In this document: piece by piece, positions 1-9,663 of the stretch
Layout of the letters: every line of letters begins with the position of its first letter
Numbering within the stretch: the first letter of the stretch is position 1
The notes under the pieces: generated by a model
The model's database searches: none
What the model saw: the letters and a program-made list of their open reading frames with translations, nothing else
Told to the model about the DNA's origin: nothing
Program-made: the position numbers and the translations under genes
From: Stenotrophomonas rhizophila
GTDB lineage: Bacteria > Pseudomonadota > Gammaproteobacteria > Xanthomonadales > Xanthomonadaceae
Direction: 5' to 3'
Assembly (NCBI RefSeq): GCF_003651185.1
Contig: NZ_RCDC01000004.1
Span: 978,659-1,042,658 of the forward strand
DNA length: 64,000 nt

Positions 1-1
1 C

Positions 2-346
2 TACCAGCCCGATGAGCAGCTGGACAACGAATCGCTGATCGCCGAGAAGTACGCCGGCATCCGCCCTGCGCCCGGCTACCCGGCCTGCCCCGAGCACAGC
101 GAGAAAGCCACGCTGTTCCGCTTGCTGGATGCCGAGCGCAACGCGGACATGCAGCTGACCGAGAGCTTTGCGATGCTGCCCACCGCGGCGGTGTCGGGCT
201 ACTACTTCAGCCACCCGCAGAGCCAGTATTTCGTGGTCGGCCGTGTCACCCGCGAGCAGGTGGTCGATTACGCCAAGCGCAAGGGCGTGGACCGTGTACA
301 GGCCGAGCGCTGGCTGGCGTCCAATCTGGATTACGATCCGGAATAA
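2..346 (+). CDS. metH: Methionine synthase MetH, C-terminal fragment
   Basis: This is the 3' end of a gene that begins before the window; 114 residues are visible. They match the AdoMet-binding reactivation domain of cobalamin-dependent methionine synthase, with the family motif [12 protein letters not shown] at about residues 21-32, then LTESFAML and a YFSHP stretch. The domain reductively remethylates oxidised cob(II)alamin so that homocysteine methylation can resume. The reading ends in [11 protein letters not shown] and TAA, the usual end of the family. No terminator is obvious before the next gene, which starts 66 bases downstream on the same strand. Confidence 0.95.
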   Translation, partial: YQPDEQLDNESLIAEKYAGIRPAPGYPACPEHSEKATLFRLLDAERNADMQLTESFAMLPTAAVSGYYFSHPQSQYFVVGRVTREQVVDYAKRKGVDRVQAERWLASNLDYDPE

Positions 347-412
347 GGCGGTCGCCCACCCCGTGCCCGGGTGCGCGCGTCCATAATGCACCGGTCGTCA
401 CCGAGATCCCGC

Positions 413-1603
413 ATGACCGCCCTCCCCCGCGACGCCGTACCGGCCGTCCGCCTGTCCTCGTTCTACCTGTTCTACTACGCCGCTCTGGGCGCGTTCACAC
501 CGTACTGGTCGTTGTTCCTGACCTCGCGCGGCATGAGCGTCACCGCGATCAGCGTGATGATGGGCATCTGGTATGCCACCCGCATCGTGGCGCCCACCAC
601 CTGGACCTCCCTCGCCGCCGCCTCGCCGCGCCCGATCTTCTGGCTGCGGCTGGGCTGCGTGATCACCCTGCTGACCTTCTGCGCGTTCCTGCTGCCGTTG
701 CCGCAGCCGTGGCTGTACCCGGCGATGATCGCGTTCTGTTTCTTCTACAACGCGGTGATGCCACAGTTCGAATCGATCACGTTGACCCACCTGGGCAGCG
801 ACAGCCATCGCTATGGGCTGATCCGGGTGTGGGGCTCGCTGGGCTTCATCGCCGTGGTGATGCTGTTCGGCTGGATCATCGAAGGCGACGGCGGCGCCGG
901 CAACGCACATCTGCTGCCGTGGTTGATGCTGCCGCTGTTCGGCCTGCTGACCGCCTCGGGCTTTGCCAACCACTACGCACGCAACCTGCAGCGCAACGAC
1001 GGTGATGCCAGTGGATTCTGGGCGATCGTGCGCAAGCCGCAGGTGCTGGCGTTCTTCCTGGCCGCGTTCATGGAGCAGCTGTCGTTCGGCCCCTATTACA
1101 CCTTCTTCTCGGTCTACATGGATCACCACGGCTACGCGACCTCCACGCTGGGCGTGCTGTGGACGGTCGGGGTGGTGTTCGAAGTGGGTGTGTTCTTCAC
1201 CATCGGCCGCTTCTTCCGCCGCTATGACGCCAGCTGGATGCTGCTGATCGCCCTGCTCAGTTCCGCGGTGCGCTGGGCGGTGACCGCGCTGTTCCCGGAG
1301 AACCTGCCGGTGATGCTCCTCGCCCAGACTGCGCATGCGCTCGGTTTTGCCGCCTTCTTCGCCGCCGCGATGCAGATGCTGGCCACCTACTTCCCCGGGC
1401 GCCTGAACGGCCATGGCCAGGGTTTGTTGTACGGCTTCTCCTCCGGAGTGGGCGGCGTGCTCGGCGCACTGATCGCGGGCCAGTTGTGGCCGATCGATCA
1501 GGGCCGTACCGCGTTCCTCGCGGGCAGTGGCTTTGCATTGGCTGGCGCACTGTTGTGCTTCTTTGCGATCAGTCTGCCGCTGCTGCGGGCGCGCACGCGC
1601 TGA
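413..1603 (+). CDS. MFS transporter, HcaT/LacY-like (MFS_1_like)
   Basis: The 396-residue protein is almost entirely hydrophobic segments and fits a 12-helix major facilitator carrier. The opening LSSFYLFYYAALGAFTPYW and the FFYNAVMPQFESITL stretch resemble the 3-phenylpropionate/nucleoside-symporter-like branch (MFS_1_like) rather than drug exporters. The substrate cannot be told from sequence. I chose the ATG at 413 because it lies directly before the conserved TM1 entry; an upstream ATG at 371 would add 14 unlikely residues. It follows metH closely on the same strand but has no functional link that I can see. Confidence 0.8.
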   Translation: MTALPRDAVPAVRLSSFYLFYYAALGAFTPYWSLFLTSRGMSVTAISVMMGIWYATRIVAPTTWTSLAAASPRPIFWLRLGCVITLLTFCAFLLPLPQPWLYPAMIAFCFFYNAVMPQFESITLTHLGSDSHRYGLIRVWGSLGFIAVVMLFGWIIEGDGGAGNAHLLPWLMLPLFGLLTASGFANHYARNLQRNDGDASGFWAIVRKPQVLAFFLAAFMEQLSFGPYYTFFSVYMDHHGYATSTLGVLWTVGVVFEVGVFFTIGRFFRRYDASWMLLIALLSSAVRWAVTALFPENLPVMLLAQTAHALGFAAFFAAAMQMLATYFPGRLNGHGQGLLYGFSSGVGGVLGALIAGQLWPIDQGRTAFLAGSGFALAGALLCFFAISLPLLRARTR

Positions 1604-1692
1604 TCGTCCGCTCCCGGGCGTACCGGCCACAGTCCGGCAACACGATCCCCCGGATGGGGTAGGCTCAAGGCTCCCCCTGACTGGAGCCGCCG

Positions 1693-3054
1693 ATGCGACC
1701 GACCCGCCTGTGGGCGCTGCTGCTTGCCGCCACCACCGCCCTGCCTGCCGCAGCCGAGCCGATCCTGTTCGAAAACGCCCGCGTCTTCGATGGCACGCGC
1801 GACCTTGGCGTCACCCCGGTGCTGATCGACGGCCCACGGATCGTGCATGTCGGCACGCCGCTGCCCGCGGCGGCGACCGGTGCCCGCCGCATCGATTACA
1901 GCGGCAAGACCTTGTTGCCCGGGCTGGTCAGCGACCATGCCCACGTCGGCAATACGCAGGGGCTGGAACACGGCGACCGCTTCTACACCCATGACAACGT
2001 GGTGCGCGATCTGCGCCAGTTCCAGCGCTACGGCATCACCACGGTGACGGCGCTGGGCATGAACGGCGCGGACTTCTTCACCCTCCGCAAGGGGATCAAC
2101 ATCGATCCCGGCCTGGGTGCGCAGCTGTACGGTGCCGGCGGCGGTATCGGCGCCCCGGAGGGTGCGCCCCCGGCCGACACCATGGGCCTGCGCCACGATC
2201 CGGTGGCACGCCCGCGCAACGCCGAAGAGGCGCGCGCGGCCGTGGCCACCCAGCATGCCGATGGCGTGGACCTGATCAAGCTGTGGGTGGACGACCTCGG
2301 TGGCAAACGCCCGATGATGACTCCGGAGGTGTATCGCGCCGCCATCGCCGAAGCGCATGCGCGCGGGCTCAAGGTTGCCGCGCACATCCACGATCTGGAG
2401 CAGGCCCGCGACCTGGTCGATGCCAAGGTCGACATCCTCGCCCACGGTATCCGCGACCGCGCGGTGGACCCGATGCTGGCGCGGAAGATGCGCGACCAGG
2501 GCACCTGGTACATCCCCACCATCGCCATCGACGAGGCCAATTACTGGTATGCCGAGCATCCGCTGGCATTGCAGAAGCCCTTCCTGCGCCAGGCACTGCA
2601 CGCCGATGTGCTGGCGCGCTGGTCGCAGCCGGACTGGCAGCGCAGCCAGCTGGCCAGCGACGGCATACCCGCCGCGCGCAAGGCGGTCGCGACCAATCTG
2701 GACAACGTGCGCCGCCTGCATGCGGCGGGAGTGAAGCTCGGCTTCGGCACCGATGCCGGCGCGATGCCGCAACGGGTGATCGGCGTGGCTGAACATCGCG
2801 AACTGCAGCTGTTGGTGGAAGCCGGGCTGACGCCCTCCGAAGCCTTGCAGGTCGCCACCACGCAGGCGGCGGCATTGCTGGGGCTGACCGACCGCGGCCG
2901 CATTGCCGCCGGCAAGCGCGCCGACCTGCTGGTGCTCGATGCCGATCCGCTGGTGGATATCGCCAACACGCAGCGCATTGGCGCGGTCTGGCAAGCCGGC
3001 CAGCGGGTCGCCGGCCCGATCGAGGCCGCTGCAGACACGGCTACCCGCGACTGA
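1693..3054 (+). CDS. Exported metal-dependent amidohydrolase
   Basis: The 453-residue protein starts with a signal peptide (residues 1-21, ending AAA) and continues as an amidohydrolase-superfamily TIM barrel. The metal ligands are readable: DHAHVG (His82, His84), a probable carboxylated lysine in DLIKLWVDD (Lys196), AAHIHD (His231, His233), LAHG (His251) and GTDAG (Asp354). The C-terminus has the typical GRIAAGKRADLLVLDADP segment. This pattern fits the imidazolonepropionase/Xaa-Pro-dipeptidase-like periplasmic group. The substrate is unknown. A GGAG lies five bases before the ATG. The gene converges on the acyltransferase gene, with 16 bases between the stops. Confidence 0.85.
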   Translation: MRPTRLWALLLAATTALPAAAEPILFENARVFDGTRDLGVTPVLIDGPRIVHVGTPLPAAATGARRIDYSGKTLLPGLVSDHAHVGNTQGLEHGDRFYTHDNVVRDLRQFQRYGITTVTALGMNGADFFTLRKGINIDPGLGAQLYGAGGGIGAPEGAPPADTMGLRHDPVARPRNAEEARAAVATQHADGVDLIKLWVDDLGGKRPMMTPEVYRAAIAEAHARGLKVAAHIHDLEQARDLVDAKVDILAHGIRDRAVDPMLARKMRDQGTWYIPTIAIDEANYWYAEHPLALQKPFLRQALHADVLARWSQPDWQRSQLASDGIPAARKAVATNLDNVRRLHAAGVKLGFGTDAGAMPQRVIGVAEHRELQLLVEAGLTPSEALQVATTQAAALLGLTDRGRIAAGKRADLLVLDADPLVDIANTQRIGAVWQAGQRVAGPIEAAADTATRD

Positions 3055-3070
3055 TCGCGGGGTGTGTGAT

Positions 3071-5155
3071 TCAGGGGGCGACGGCGGGCGCCGTCGTCTC
3101 CCACCGCTTCAGCTGCGCCTGGAAATCAGGCAGCAGCAGACGATTGCCATAGCCGCTGAGATGATCACCATCGAAGAACAGCGGCTTGCCCTCACGTGTC
3201 GGCAGGCATTGCTCGCCGGGGCACAGCAACGGCATCGGATCCCAGATCGACGCGCCGGGCAGACCTGCAGCCACCTGCTGCAGGCCGGCCAATACCGGCG
3301 CACGCAACTGCTCGATCTCGGTGCGCGGCACGGTCATGCCGTTGGCGCAGATCGGATTGTGCCGGTTGAACACATCCGAGCACCGGTACGGGGGCGCTGG
3401 CAAAACGGGTTTGGGCGCCTCCAGCACGATGTGAACACCGCGATCGGCCAGCGGCGTGAGCTGCTCGATCCAGTGAGATATTTCGGCGGTACGGCCTGCA
3501 TTGGCCGCCTCGCTGAGATGGGCAGCGCGAACCTGCGCGACATCGAACAGTGCGTACTGTTCGGACAGGCGCGGCAGCCGCAGCCCTGCCAACAGCACCA
3601 CATCGCCCGGCTGCGCACGCGCCTGGATATCGTCCAGCACATTGCGCGCATAGGCCTCGCACGCCGGATTGGGCCCCTGCCAGGCGCGCAGCCCGACCAG
3701 CGCGCAACCTCCGCTGCCATACAGTCGGATCGGCGCTCCATCCAGCACAGCCAGGCGCTGCAGCATTTCGTGGTAGGCCAGCGCATGCGAATCGCCGGCC
3801 ACGAACAGTTGGCGGGTGGATGCGGTGCGTCCCGGGCACTCACCACGCGCATACAGACGCGCTTGCCCGCCCAGCACCGGCACGTTGCTGACCCGCACGC
3901 GGCAGTCCGGGATCTCCTTCTTCAACCCCTTGGCATACGGATACCAGTCCAGCGGGGCACGGCTGACCACGCTGAGCGAGGTGTACTGCTGGGTCTTGAC
4001 CAGCGCCGCCTGCAGGCCGGCGCCAAGCACCAGTACGCCCAGCCCGACCACGACCCAGCGCGCGTTGCTGACGCCCCAGCGCGCACCATGCCGCAGGGGC
4101 TGTTCCACCCAGCGCCACGACAGCCAGGACAACAGTGCCACGCACAGCAGCGCGGCGCCGCCGGTGGCCACCGTCTCCAGGCCCACCGTCCAGCGGAACA
4201 GCACGAAGACCGGCCAGTGCCACAGGTACAGCGAGTAGGACAGCCGACCGATCGTCACCATCGGTGTGGTCGCCAGCGCCCGCCCGACCCAGCCCCCGGG
4301 TGAGCGCTGCAGCAGGCCCAGCAACCCCAGCGTGCCCACTACCGGCCACAGCCCATCGATCCATGGCGAATGCCCCGGCCGTGCGGCCCACAAACCATAG
4401 CCCAGCGCCGCAAGGCTCAGCACCAGCAGCGGCGAGCGCCAGCTGATACCGCGCGGCGGCACCGGCGGCGGCGTGAACCGCCCGCTCAGGGACAGCAGCT
4501 GGAACAGCAGCACGCCAGCGCCCAGCTGCCAGAAGCGCGTGGTCGTGAGGTAGAACGCATCGATCTCATGGCCGCCCTGTCGCGCGCGGAACACCGCATA
4601 GCCCAGCGATGCCACGGTTGCCACGCCGAACAGGCCCAGCGACAGCCAGCGCCCACGCGGGCCTTTGGCCCACGCCAGGAACAACAGCGGGAACAGCAGA
4701 TAGAACTGCTCTTCCACACCCAGCGACCAGGTATGGGTGTACGGATTGAACTCGGTGCGCGGCGAGAAGTAATCGTTGCCGGTGCTGGCGAGCACCCAGT
4801 TGCTCAGCCCGACGAACGCCATCCGGCCGGTCTTGTCGCTGGTCTCGCTGAGCCAGGATTCGGGAATCAGCAACGCGCTGAGCATCGCCGTTACCAGCAG
4901 GCAGACCACCAGTGCCGGAGCGATGCGACGCATGCGGCGCGCATAGAAGCGTGCCAGCCCGGCCCAGCCGCCGACCGCCGGCAGGCGATCCACCGAGGCG
5001 CTGACCACGAAACCGGAGATGACGAAGAACACGTCCACACCAGTGAAGCCGCCCGGCAACCAGCTCGCCTTGAGGTGATAGAGGATGACCGCCAGGACCG
5101 CGATCGCACGCAGGCCATCGATATGCGGGAAATACCCGGGACTGCGTTCCTGCAT
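3071..5155 (-). CDS. Acyltransferase-3 / SGNH O-acetyltransferase (OafA-like)
   Basis: The 694-residue protein has an N-terminal acyltransferase-3 membrane domain of about ten helices, starting YFPHIDGLRAIAV, and a periplasmic SGNH hydrolase domain at the C-terminus. The latter keeps GDSH (Ser at about 456) and the closing DGDHLS (about 662-667). Proteins of this layout move acetyl or other acyl groups onto O-antigen, exopolysaccharide or peptidoglycan sugars. The start at 5155 is set by AGGAGCAGGGCC directly upstream. A 12-bp hairpin lies just before the start, separating it from the DUF2058 gene. ugd, two genes upstream, makes UDP-glucuronate, so a surface-sugar role is plausible but inferred. 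Confidence 0.88.
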   Translation of the reverse strand: MQERSPGYFPHIDGLRAIAVLAVILYHLKASWLPGGFTGVDVFFVISGFVVSASVDRLPAVGGWAGLARFYARRMRRIAPALVVCLLVTAMLSALLIPESWLSETSDKTGRMAFVGLSNWVLASTGNDYFSPRTEFNPYTHTWSLGVEEQFYLLFPLLFLAWAKGPRGRWLSLGLFGVATVASLGYAVFRARQGGHEIDAFYLTTTRFWQLGAGVLLFQLLSLSGRFTPPPVPPRGISWRSPLLVLSLAALGYGLWAARPGHSPWIDGLWPVVGTLGLLGLLQRSPGGWVGRALATTPMVTIGRLSYSLYLWHWPVFVLFRWTVGLETVATGGAALLCVALLSWLSWRWVEQPLRHGARWGVSNARWVVVGLGVLVLGAGLQAALVKTQQYTSLSVVSRAPLDWYPYAKGLKKEIPDCRVRVSNVPVLGGQARLYARGECPGRTASTRQLFVAGDSHALAYHEMLQRLAVLDGAPIRLYGSGGCALVGLRAWQGPNPACEAYARNVLDDIQARAQPGDVVLLAGLRLPRLSEQYALFDVAQVRAAHLSEAANAGRTAEISHWIEQLTPLADRGVHIVLEAPKPVLPAPPYRCSDVFNRHNPICANGMTVPRTEIEQLRAPVLAGLQQVAAGLPGASIWDPMPLLCPGEQCLPTREGKPLFFDGDHLSGYGNRLLLPDFQAQLKRWETTAPAVAP

Positions 5156-5172
5156 GGCCCTGCTCCTGACAT

Positions 5173-5200
5173 GCACTGGGCGCCTCACGGCGCCCAGTGC
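5173..5200. terminator. Perfect 12-bp hairpin, probable terminator or processing site
   Basis: GCACTGGGCGCC and its exact reverse complement flank a four-base loop. The hairpin lies between the stop of the DUF2058 gene and the ribosome binding site of the acyltransferase gene, both leftward. There is no U-tract, so it may be a weak terminator or an mRNA-stabilising structure. Confidence 0.5.
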
Positions 5201-5222
5201 GTTCAACAATGGTTGCGTTGGT

Positions 5223-5915
5223 TTACCAGACCAGGTCGTCGGGCACCTGGTACTGCGGATCGGCATACGGATCTTCACCGGCCGGCGCATCCGGATCGAC
5301 CTTCAGCGCCACCGACGGTGCGAACACCGCTTCGGCTTCGGCCAGCACCGCGGCAGTCACCAGCACATAGCGGCCGTTCTGCTGCAGCACGCCGAGCTCG
5401 CCGGCATTGAGTGCCCTGAGCTGGTCGGCGGTGACGTAGATACGCTTGATCTTGCCGCCGTACGGGAAGTGGCGCGCGATGTCGGCCGCTTCAGCGTTGA
5501 GGGACTTGCCTTCCAGCAGGACCTCCAGCTTGGCCTTGGCTTCGCGACGCAGACGGGCTTCTTCCTGCTTCAGGCGCTCGGCCTCGATACGGTCGTCTTT
5601 TTCCTTCTGCGCACGGATCGCATACGCCTTGGCGAGGTCGATGTCCTCGCGCGAGCGCGGCTTGCCGGGTGCGCCCTGCGGCGGGCGGGCACCAGCGGGG
5701 CGGCCCTTGCCCTGCGGGCGGCGCTCGCCGTCGCGGGCGGGCCGCTGGCCCTCGCCGGGCTTGCCGGCCGGGCGCGCGCCCTGCGGCTTGCCGGCCGGGC
5801 GGCCATCGCGGCGCGCGTCGGGTCGACGATCCGGCTTGCGGTCGTTGGTTCGTTCGGGTTTGGGCGCGGCTTTGAAGCCAAGGCCCAGCAGCTGGTCGCG
5901 GAGAGTATCGCTCAT
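5223..5915 (-). CDS. DUF2058 family protein (YaiL-like)
   Basis: The 230-residue protein begins MSDTLRDQLLGLGFK, the hallmark of the DUF2058/YaiL family. It continues with a long low-complexity region rich in Arg, Pro, Gly and Lys (about 15-85), a charged helical stretch, and a conserved C-terminal block with FPYGGKIKRIYVT. Family members are described as nucleoid- or polynucleotide-associated; the basic disordered region would fit nucleic acid binding, but no enzymatic function is established. It lies 9 bases after slyX and is probably cotranscribed with slyX and ugd. Confidence 0.85.
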   Translation of the reverse strand: MSDTLRDQLLGLGFKAAPKPERTNDRKPDRRPDARRDGRPAGKPQGARPAGKPGEGQRPARDGERRPQGKGRPAGARPPQGAPGKPRSREDIDLAKAYAIRAQKEKDDRIEAERLKQEEARLRREAKAKLEVLLEGKSLNAEAADIARHFPYGGKIKRIYVTADQLRALNAGELGVLQQNGRYVLVTAAVLAEAEAVFAPSVALKVDPDAPAGEDPYADPQYQVPDDLVW

Positions 5916-5924
5916 GACGTCAGA

Positions 5925-6164
5925 TCAGTAGTGCGGCGGCGGCGGCTCTTCGGCCGAATCGGAATACAACGCGGTGCGGACCTTGCCGAGGTCTTCGAGC
6001 AGGATGCGGGTCAGGTCGGCATTGCGGTTGCCTTCCATGCGCGCATCGGCCAGGGCCTCGCTCAGTTCGGCCAACGCCTGCTCCTGGAAGGAGACGCGCA
6101 TTTCCAGCTCGATCAGGCGTGCTTCCAGTGCCTGTTCGCGCTCGGAGGGTGTGGACTCATGCAT
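5925..6164 (-). CDS. slyX: SlyX family protein
   Basis: The 79-residue protein is one amphipathic coiled coil (about 8-60), with the family patterns [15 protein letters not shown] and LTRILL and the typical proline-rich end PPPPHY. SlyX is widespread in gammaproteobacteria, but its role is unclear. The ATG lies inside the 3' end of ugd with an 8-base overlap, so translation is probably coupled. Confidence 0.9.
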   Translation of the reverse strand: MHESTPSEREQALEARLIELEMRVSFQEQALAELSEALADARMEGNRNADLTRILLEDLGKVRTALYSDSAEEPPPPHY

Positions 6165-7506
6165 TCAACGAACGTCCCCGGCCAATGCCGTAATAAGCCA
6201 GGCCCGCGGCTTCGATGTCCTGCGGGTCGTACAGATTGCGGCCGTCGAACACGACCGCATCGTTGAGCATTTCACGCAGGCGGACGAAATCCGGGCTGCG
6301 GAACTGCTTCCATTCGGTCACCACGACCAGCGCATCGGCGCCCTCGAGGGCGTCATAAGCGTTGTCGCAGAACACCAGATCATCGCGCTCACCGAAAATG
6401 CGGCGCGCTTCTTCGGTCGCTTCAGGATCGTAGGCGCGCACCTGCGCACCGGCCTCCCACAGCTGCGCCAGCAGGCGGCGGCTGGAGGCTTCACGCATGT
6501 CATCGGTGTTGGGCTTGAACGCCAGGCCCCACACCGCGAAGGTCTTGCCGCGCACGCCTTCATCCTCGCCACGGTCGTAGTGGCGCTGGATCAGGGCGTA
6601 CAGATGGCCCTTCTGGTGTTCGTTGACGGCTTCGACCGCGTTCAACAGCTTCGGCTCATGGCCGTACTGCTGGGCGGTCCGGGCCAGCGCCTGCACATCC
6701 TTGGGGAAGCACGAGCCACCGTACCCGGCGCCGGGGTAGATGAAGTGCCAGCCGATGCGCGGATCCGAGCCGATGCCCTGGCGGACCTGCTCGATATCGG
6801 CACCGACCTTCTCGGCGATGTTGGCGATTTCGTTCATGAACGAAATCTTGGTCGCCAGCATCGCGTTGGCCGCGTACTTGGTCAGCTCCGCCGAGCGCAC
6901 GTCCATCTCCACCACGCGGTCGTGGTTGCGGTTGAACGGCGCATACAGGCGGCGCATCAGCGCGACCGATTCGGGATTGGACGCGCCCACCACGATGCGG
7001 TCCGGCCGCATGCAGTCGGCGACCGCGTCACCTTCCTTGAGGAATTCGGGGTTGGAGACCACGTCGAACGCGATCTCCACGCCGCGGTCGGCCAGCGCCT
7101 GCGCGATGGCCTCACGGACTTTGTCGGCCGTGCCTACCGGCACGGTCGATTTGTTCACCACCACCACCGGCACGGTGATGTGCCGGCCGATGGTGCGGGC
7201 CACGGCCAGCACGTACTGCAGGTCGGCACTGCCGTCCTCGTCCGGTGGCGTGCCCACGGCAATGAAAATCACCTGGCCATGCGCGATCGCGGCGGCGGCG
7301 TCGCAGGTGAAGGTCAACCGCGACGCATCGTGGTTGGCCTTGACCATCGGCTCCAGGCCGGGCTCATAGATCGGAACGATCCCGTTGTTGAGGCCGTCGA
7401 CCTTGGCCTGGTCGATATCGACACAGATCACCTGGTGGCCAACCTCGGCCAGGCAGGTACCCGTGACAAGACCGACGTAGCCGGTACCGAAAATCGCAAC
7501 GCGCAT
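6157..7506 (-). CDS. ugd: UDP-glucose 6-dehydrogenase
   Basis: The 449-residue enzyme oxidises UDP-glucose to UDP-glucuronate with two NAD+, supplying precursors for exopolysaccharide and lipid A or LPS decoration. The N-terminus has the Rossmann motif [10 protein letters not shown] (7-16). The substrate-binding ELTKYAANA (about 207-215) and the catalytic cysteine in [10 protein letters not shown] (Cys266) are intact, and the length is typical. It heads a short leftward cluster with slyX (overlapping) and the DUF2058 gene. Confidence 0.95.
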   Translation of the reverse strand: MRVAIFGTGYVGLVTGTCLAEVGHQVICVDIDQAKVDGLNNGIVPIYEPGLEPMVKANHDASRLTFTCDAAAAIAHGQVIFIAVGTPPDEDGSADLQYVLAVARTIGRHITVPVVVVNKSTVPVGTADKVREAIAQALADRGVEIAFDVVSNPEFLKEGDAVADCMRPDRIVVGASNPESVALMRRLYAPFNRNHDRVVEMDVRSAELTKYAANAMLATKISFMNEIANIAEKVGADIEQVRQGIGSDPRIGWHFIYPGAGYGGSCFPKDVQALARTAQQYGHEPKLLNAVEAVNEHQKGHLYALIQRHYDRGEDEGVRGKTFAVWGLAFKPNTDDMREASSRRLLAQLWEAGAQVRAYDPEATEEARRIFGERDDLVFCDNAYDALEGADALVVVTEWKQFRSPDFVRLREMLNDAVVFDGRNLYDPQDIEAAGLAYYGIGRGRSLNA

Positions 7507-7528
7507 GGGCGGTGGTGCTCCAGATCCG

Positions 7529-8518
7529 TTACGGCAGAACGTTCAGCAGCTCGACGTCGAACGTCAGCGTCGCGTTCGGACCGATCGGGCCACCCGGGGT
7601 GCCCTGCTCGCCATAGGCCAGCTCGCCCGGAATCCAGAAGCGGTACTTCGAGCCGGTCGGCATCAGCGAAACGCCTTCGGACCACCCCTTGATCACCTGG
7701 TCCAGACCGAACTCGATCGGCTGGCCACGCTGGTAGCTGCTGTCGAACACGGTGCCGTCGAGCAGCTTGCCTTCGTAGTTCACGCGCACCTTGCTGGTCG
7801 GCATCGGGCGCTCGCCCGAACCCGGGCGCAGCACCTGGTACTGCAGGCCCGAGGCGGTGGTCACCACGCCCGGCGCGGTCTTGTTCTTGGCCAGGAAGTT
7901 GTTGCCATCCACGCGGTTGGTACCGGCCTGGGCGGCGGACTTGGCGTCCATTTCAGCCTGCTTGCCCTTCATGAAGCCTTCCAGCGTGGCCTTGGCCTGC
8001 TCGGCGCTCATCTTCGGAGTGCCGTTGTTGAAGGTGGTGCTGACCGCATCGAACAGCGCGTCCAGGTCCAGATCGTCCTTCAGCGGTGCCAGCGACGGGC
8101 CCACGGCGAAGCTGCCCAGCATCAGGCCGACCTTTTCACGGTCCACCTTCGGCGGCGCGGTGCCCGGCGCAACGCCCGGAACCGGCTGGCCGCTCTTGGC
8201 CATCACGGCCTGGCGCAGGGCGGCATCGGTCTTCTGCGCCTCTTCCTGGCTGATCAGCGGCTGCTTGCCTTCAAAGGCATTGGTCACACCGCGACGCAGG
8301 GCGGCCAGGTCGATCTCGCTGGAGATCGGACCGAACGAATTGGCCACATCGATACCGATGGCGTAGCCGAGCTTTTCCCGTTGGGTGTTCAAAGTGGAAG
8401 TCTCCTTGACAGCCGCGCGGGCGGCTGGTTGTTGCGACATCGCGGTACCGGTGGCACCCATCGCCAGAATCAGAACCGACGCCGCGGCGCCGCGCATTCC
8501 CATCTTCATTCGCTGCAT
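7529..8518 (-). CDS. FKBP-type peptidyl-prolyl isomerase, exported
   Basis: The 329-residue protein has a signal sequence, a helical FKBP_N dimerisation domain beginning near [14 protein letters not shown], a linker, and a C-terminal FKBP domain from about residue 225 ([18 protein letters not shown], then VIKGWSEG and ELAYGEQG). This is the FkpA/Mip layout of periplasmic chaperone-isomerases. Three in-frame ATGs occur within the first 16 bases of the reading frame; the first (8518) is given, but 8509 or 8503 are equally possible. The gene lies 22 bases upstream of ugd. Confidence 0.9.
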   Translation of the reverse strand: MQRMKMGMRGAAASVLILAMGATGTAMSQQPAARAAVKETSTLNTQREKLGYAIGIDVANSFGPISSEIDLAALRRGVTNAFEGKQPLISQEEAQKTDAALRQAVMAKSGQPVPGVAPGTAPPKVDREKVGLMLGSFAVGPSLAPLKDDLDLDALFDAVSTTFNNGTPKMSAEQAKATLEGFMKGKQAEMDAKSAAQAGTNRVDGNNFLAKNKTAPGVVTTASGLQYQVLRPGSGERPMPTSKVRVNYEGKLLDGTVFDSSYQRGQPIEFGLDQVIKGWSEGVSLMPTGSKYRFWIPGELAYGEQGTPGGPIGPNATLTFDVELLNVLP

Positions 8519-8593
8519 TCCTGGAAGTGACTGGACGCCGACGTCGGCGCGAAAGCAACCATTGTCGCACGCGCGTCCGAGATGTCGATATCG

Positions 8594-9199
8594 TCAGCGC
8601 GTGTTGGTGGTGACAGAGAGTTCACGTTCGATCGCCGCCACCAGCTTCGGATCGTCCGGCGTGACCTTGCTCGGGAACTGCGCTACCACCCGGCCATCGC
8701 GGCCGATCAGATACTTGTGGAAGTTCCAGCCCGGAGACACGCCCGTGGCGGTGGCGAGACTGCGGTACAGCGGCGTCGCATCCGGCCCGGTCACCACCAC
8801 CTTCTGGAACATCGGGAACTTCACGCCGTAGGTCAGCGTGCAGAACTCCTGGATCTGGCTCTCATCGCCCGGCTCCTGACCCTTGAAGTCGTTGGAGGGG
8901 AAGCCAAGCACCGAGAAACCACGCGCGGCGTACTTGCGCTGCAGCGCCTCCAGACCTTCGTACTGCGGGGTGAAACCGCACTTGCTGGCGGTATTGACCA
9001 CCAGCAGCACCTTGCCGCCGTACTGCTTGGCCAGGTTGACCTCGCCCTTGCCGGCCAGCGGGCGGTAGCTCACATCCAGCAGATCGGCCGCCTGGGCCGA
9101 CGCGCCCACCAGCAGGCTGGCCGCCAGCAACAGCAGGGACCAAGGCGCCCGGCGCGCAGCGCGGTCGCGACGGACAGACGACAGAGACACGTGGTGCAT
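8594..9199 (-). CDS. Glutathione peroxidase, exported form
   Basis: The 201-residue protein carries an N-terminal signal sequence (hydrophobic core about 20-34, ending AQAA) before a glutathione peroxidase domain. The peroxidatic cysteine is Cys74 in NTASKCGFTPQYE, a cysteine rather than selenocysteine form. The Gln of FKGQEPGD and the Trp of GWNFHKYL complete the usual catalytic set. Such bacterial enzymes often use thioredoxin-like donors. The start at 9199 follows TTTGGAGTGTCGCG; an upstream ATG at 9247 would put 16 odd residues before the signal peptide. A second, cytosolic glutathione peroxidase is encoded near 53.4 kb. Confidence 0.9.
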   Translation of the reverse strand: MHHVSLSSVRRDRAARRAPWSLLLLAASLLVGASAQAADLLDVSYRPLAGKGEVNLAKQYGGKVLLVVNTASKCGFTPQYEGLEALQRKYAARGFSVLGFPSNDFKGQEPGDESQIQEFCTLTYGVKFPMFQKVVVTGPDATPLYRSLATATGVSPGWNFHKYLIGRDGRVVAQFPSKVTPDDPKLVAAIERELSVTTNTR

Positions 9200-9599
9200 C
9201 GCGACACTCCAAAGTGGGGACAACGAGGGGGTGAACGGGCCTGGCAAGGGCTGCCAAGGCTGCGGCGGGCACTATATCACCGGTGTTTTTGCCGCCGGAC
9301 GCCGCCGGTCCGCCGGTTTCAGGCACACGCAAGCAACGCGGTCGCAGCGCCCCATGCAGGGCGCGGGCCCAGCGCATTCGGGGGCTGCTTTGCCGCGTTT
9401 GGCGGTGTCGGTTGCGGTAGCGGGCATCCGCATCCCATTGCCTGAATGCGCTTACGGCTTGCCATACCATTGACATCAATGAATGTGCGCTGGCGCATGT
9501 CGACGTCGCGCATCCAACAAACATCCTTTCCATTCAAAGACTTGGGAGATTCCGGACGGGGCCGCCAGGCCCCTGCCATCAGTTGGGTATCGCCCCCTG
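9200..9599. other. Gene-free spacer upstream of the YtrA operon
   Basis: About 400 bases hold no convincing gene. Short open frames on both strands lack ribosome binding sites and recognisable content. The left end must hold the promoter of the leftward glutathione peroxidase gene. Near 9288-9320 there is a run of GC-rich CCGCCGG repeats. Confidence 0.6.
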
Positions 9600-9640
9600 T
9601 TGATCTTCGGCGTGCCGGTGTTATAGTTGCATACAACACC
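9600..9640 (+). promoter_or_regulatory. Promoter with overlapping YtrA-type operator
   Basis: A TTGATC -35 element (9600-9605) is followed after 16 bases by a TATAGT -10 element (9622-9627). Overlapping the -10 is a palindrome at 9617-9640 with arms GGTGTTnTA and TAnAACACC, reading GGTG-N16-CACC at its ends. From memory, that is the binding pattern of the YtrA-type GntR repressor of Xanthomonas. A GntR of this subfamily is the second gene downstream, so autorepression is the straightforward inference. Confidence 0.8.
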
Positions 9641-9663
9641 AGTCACCTAGACAGGGGAAGCCC

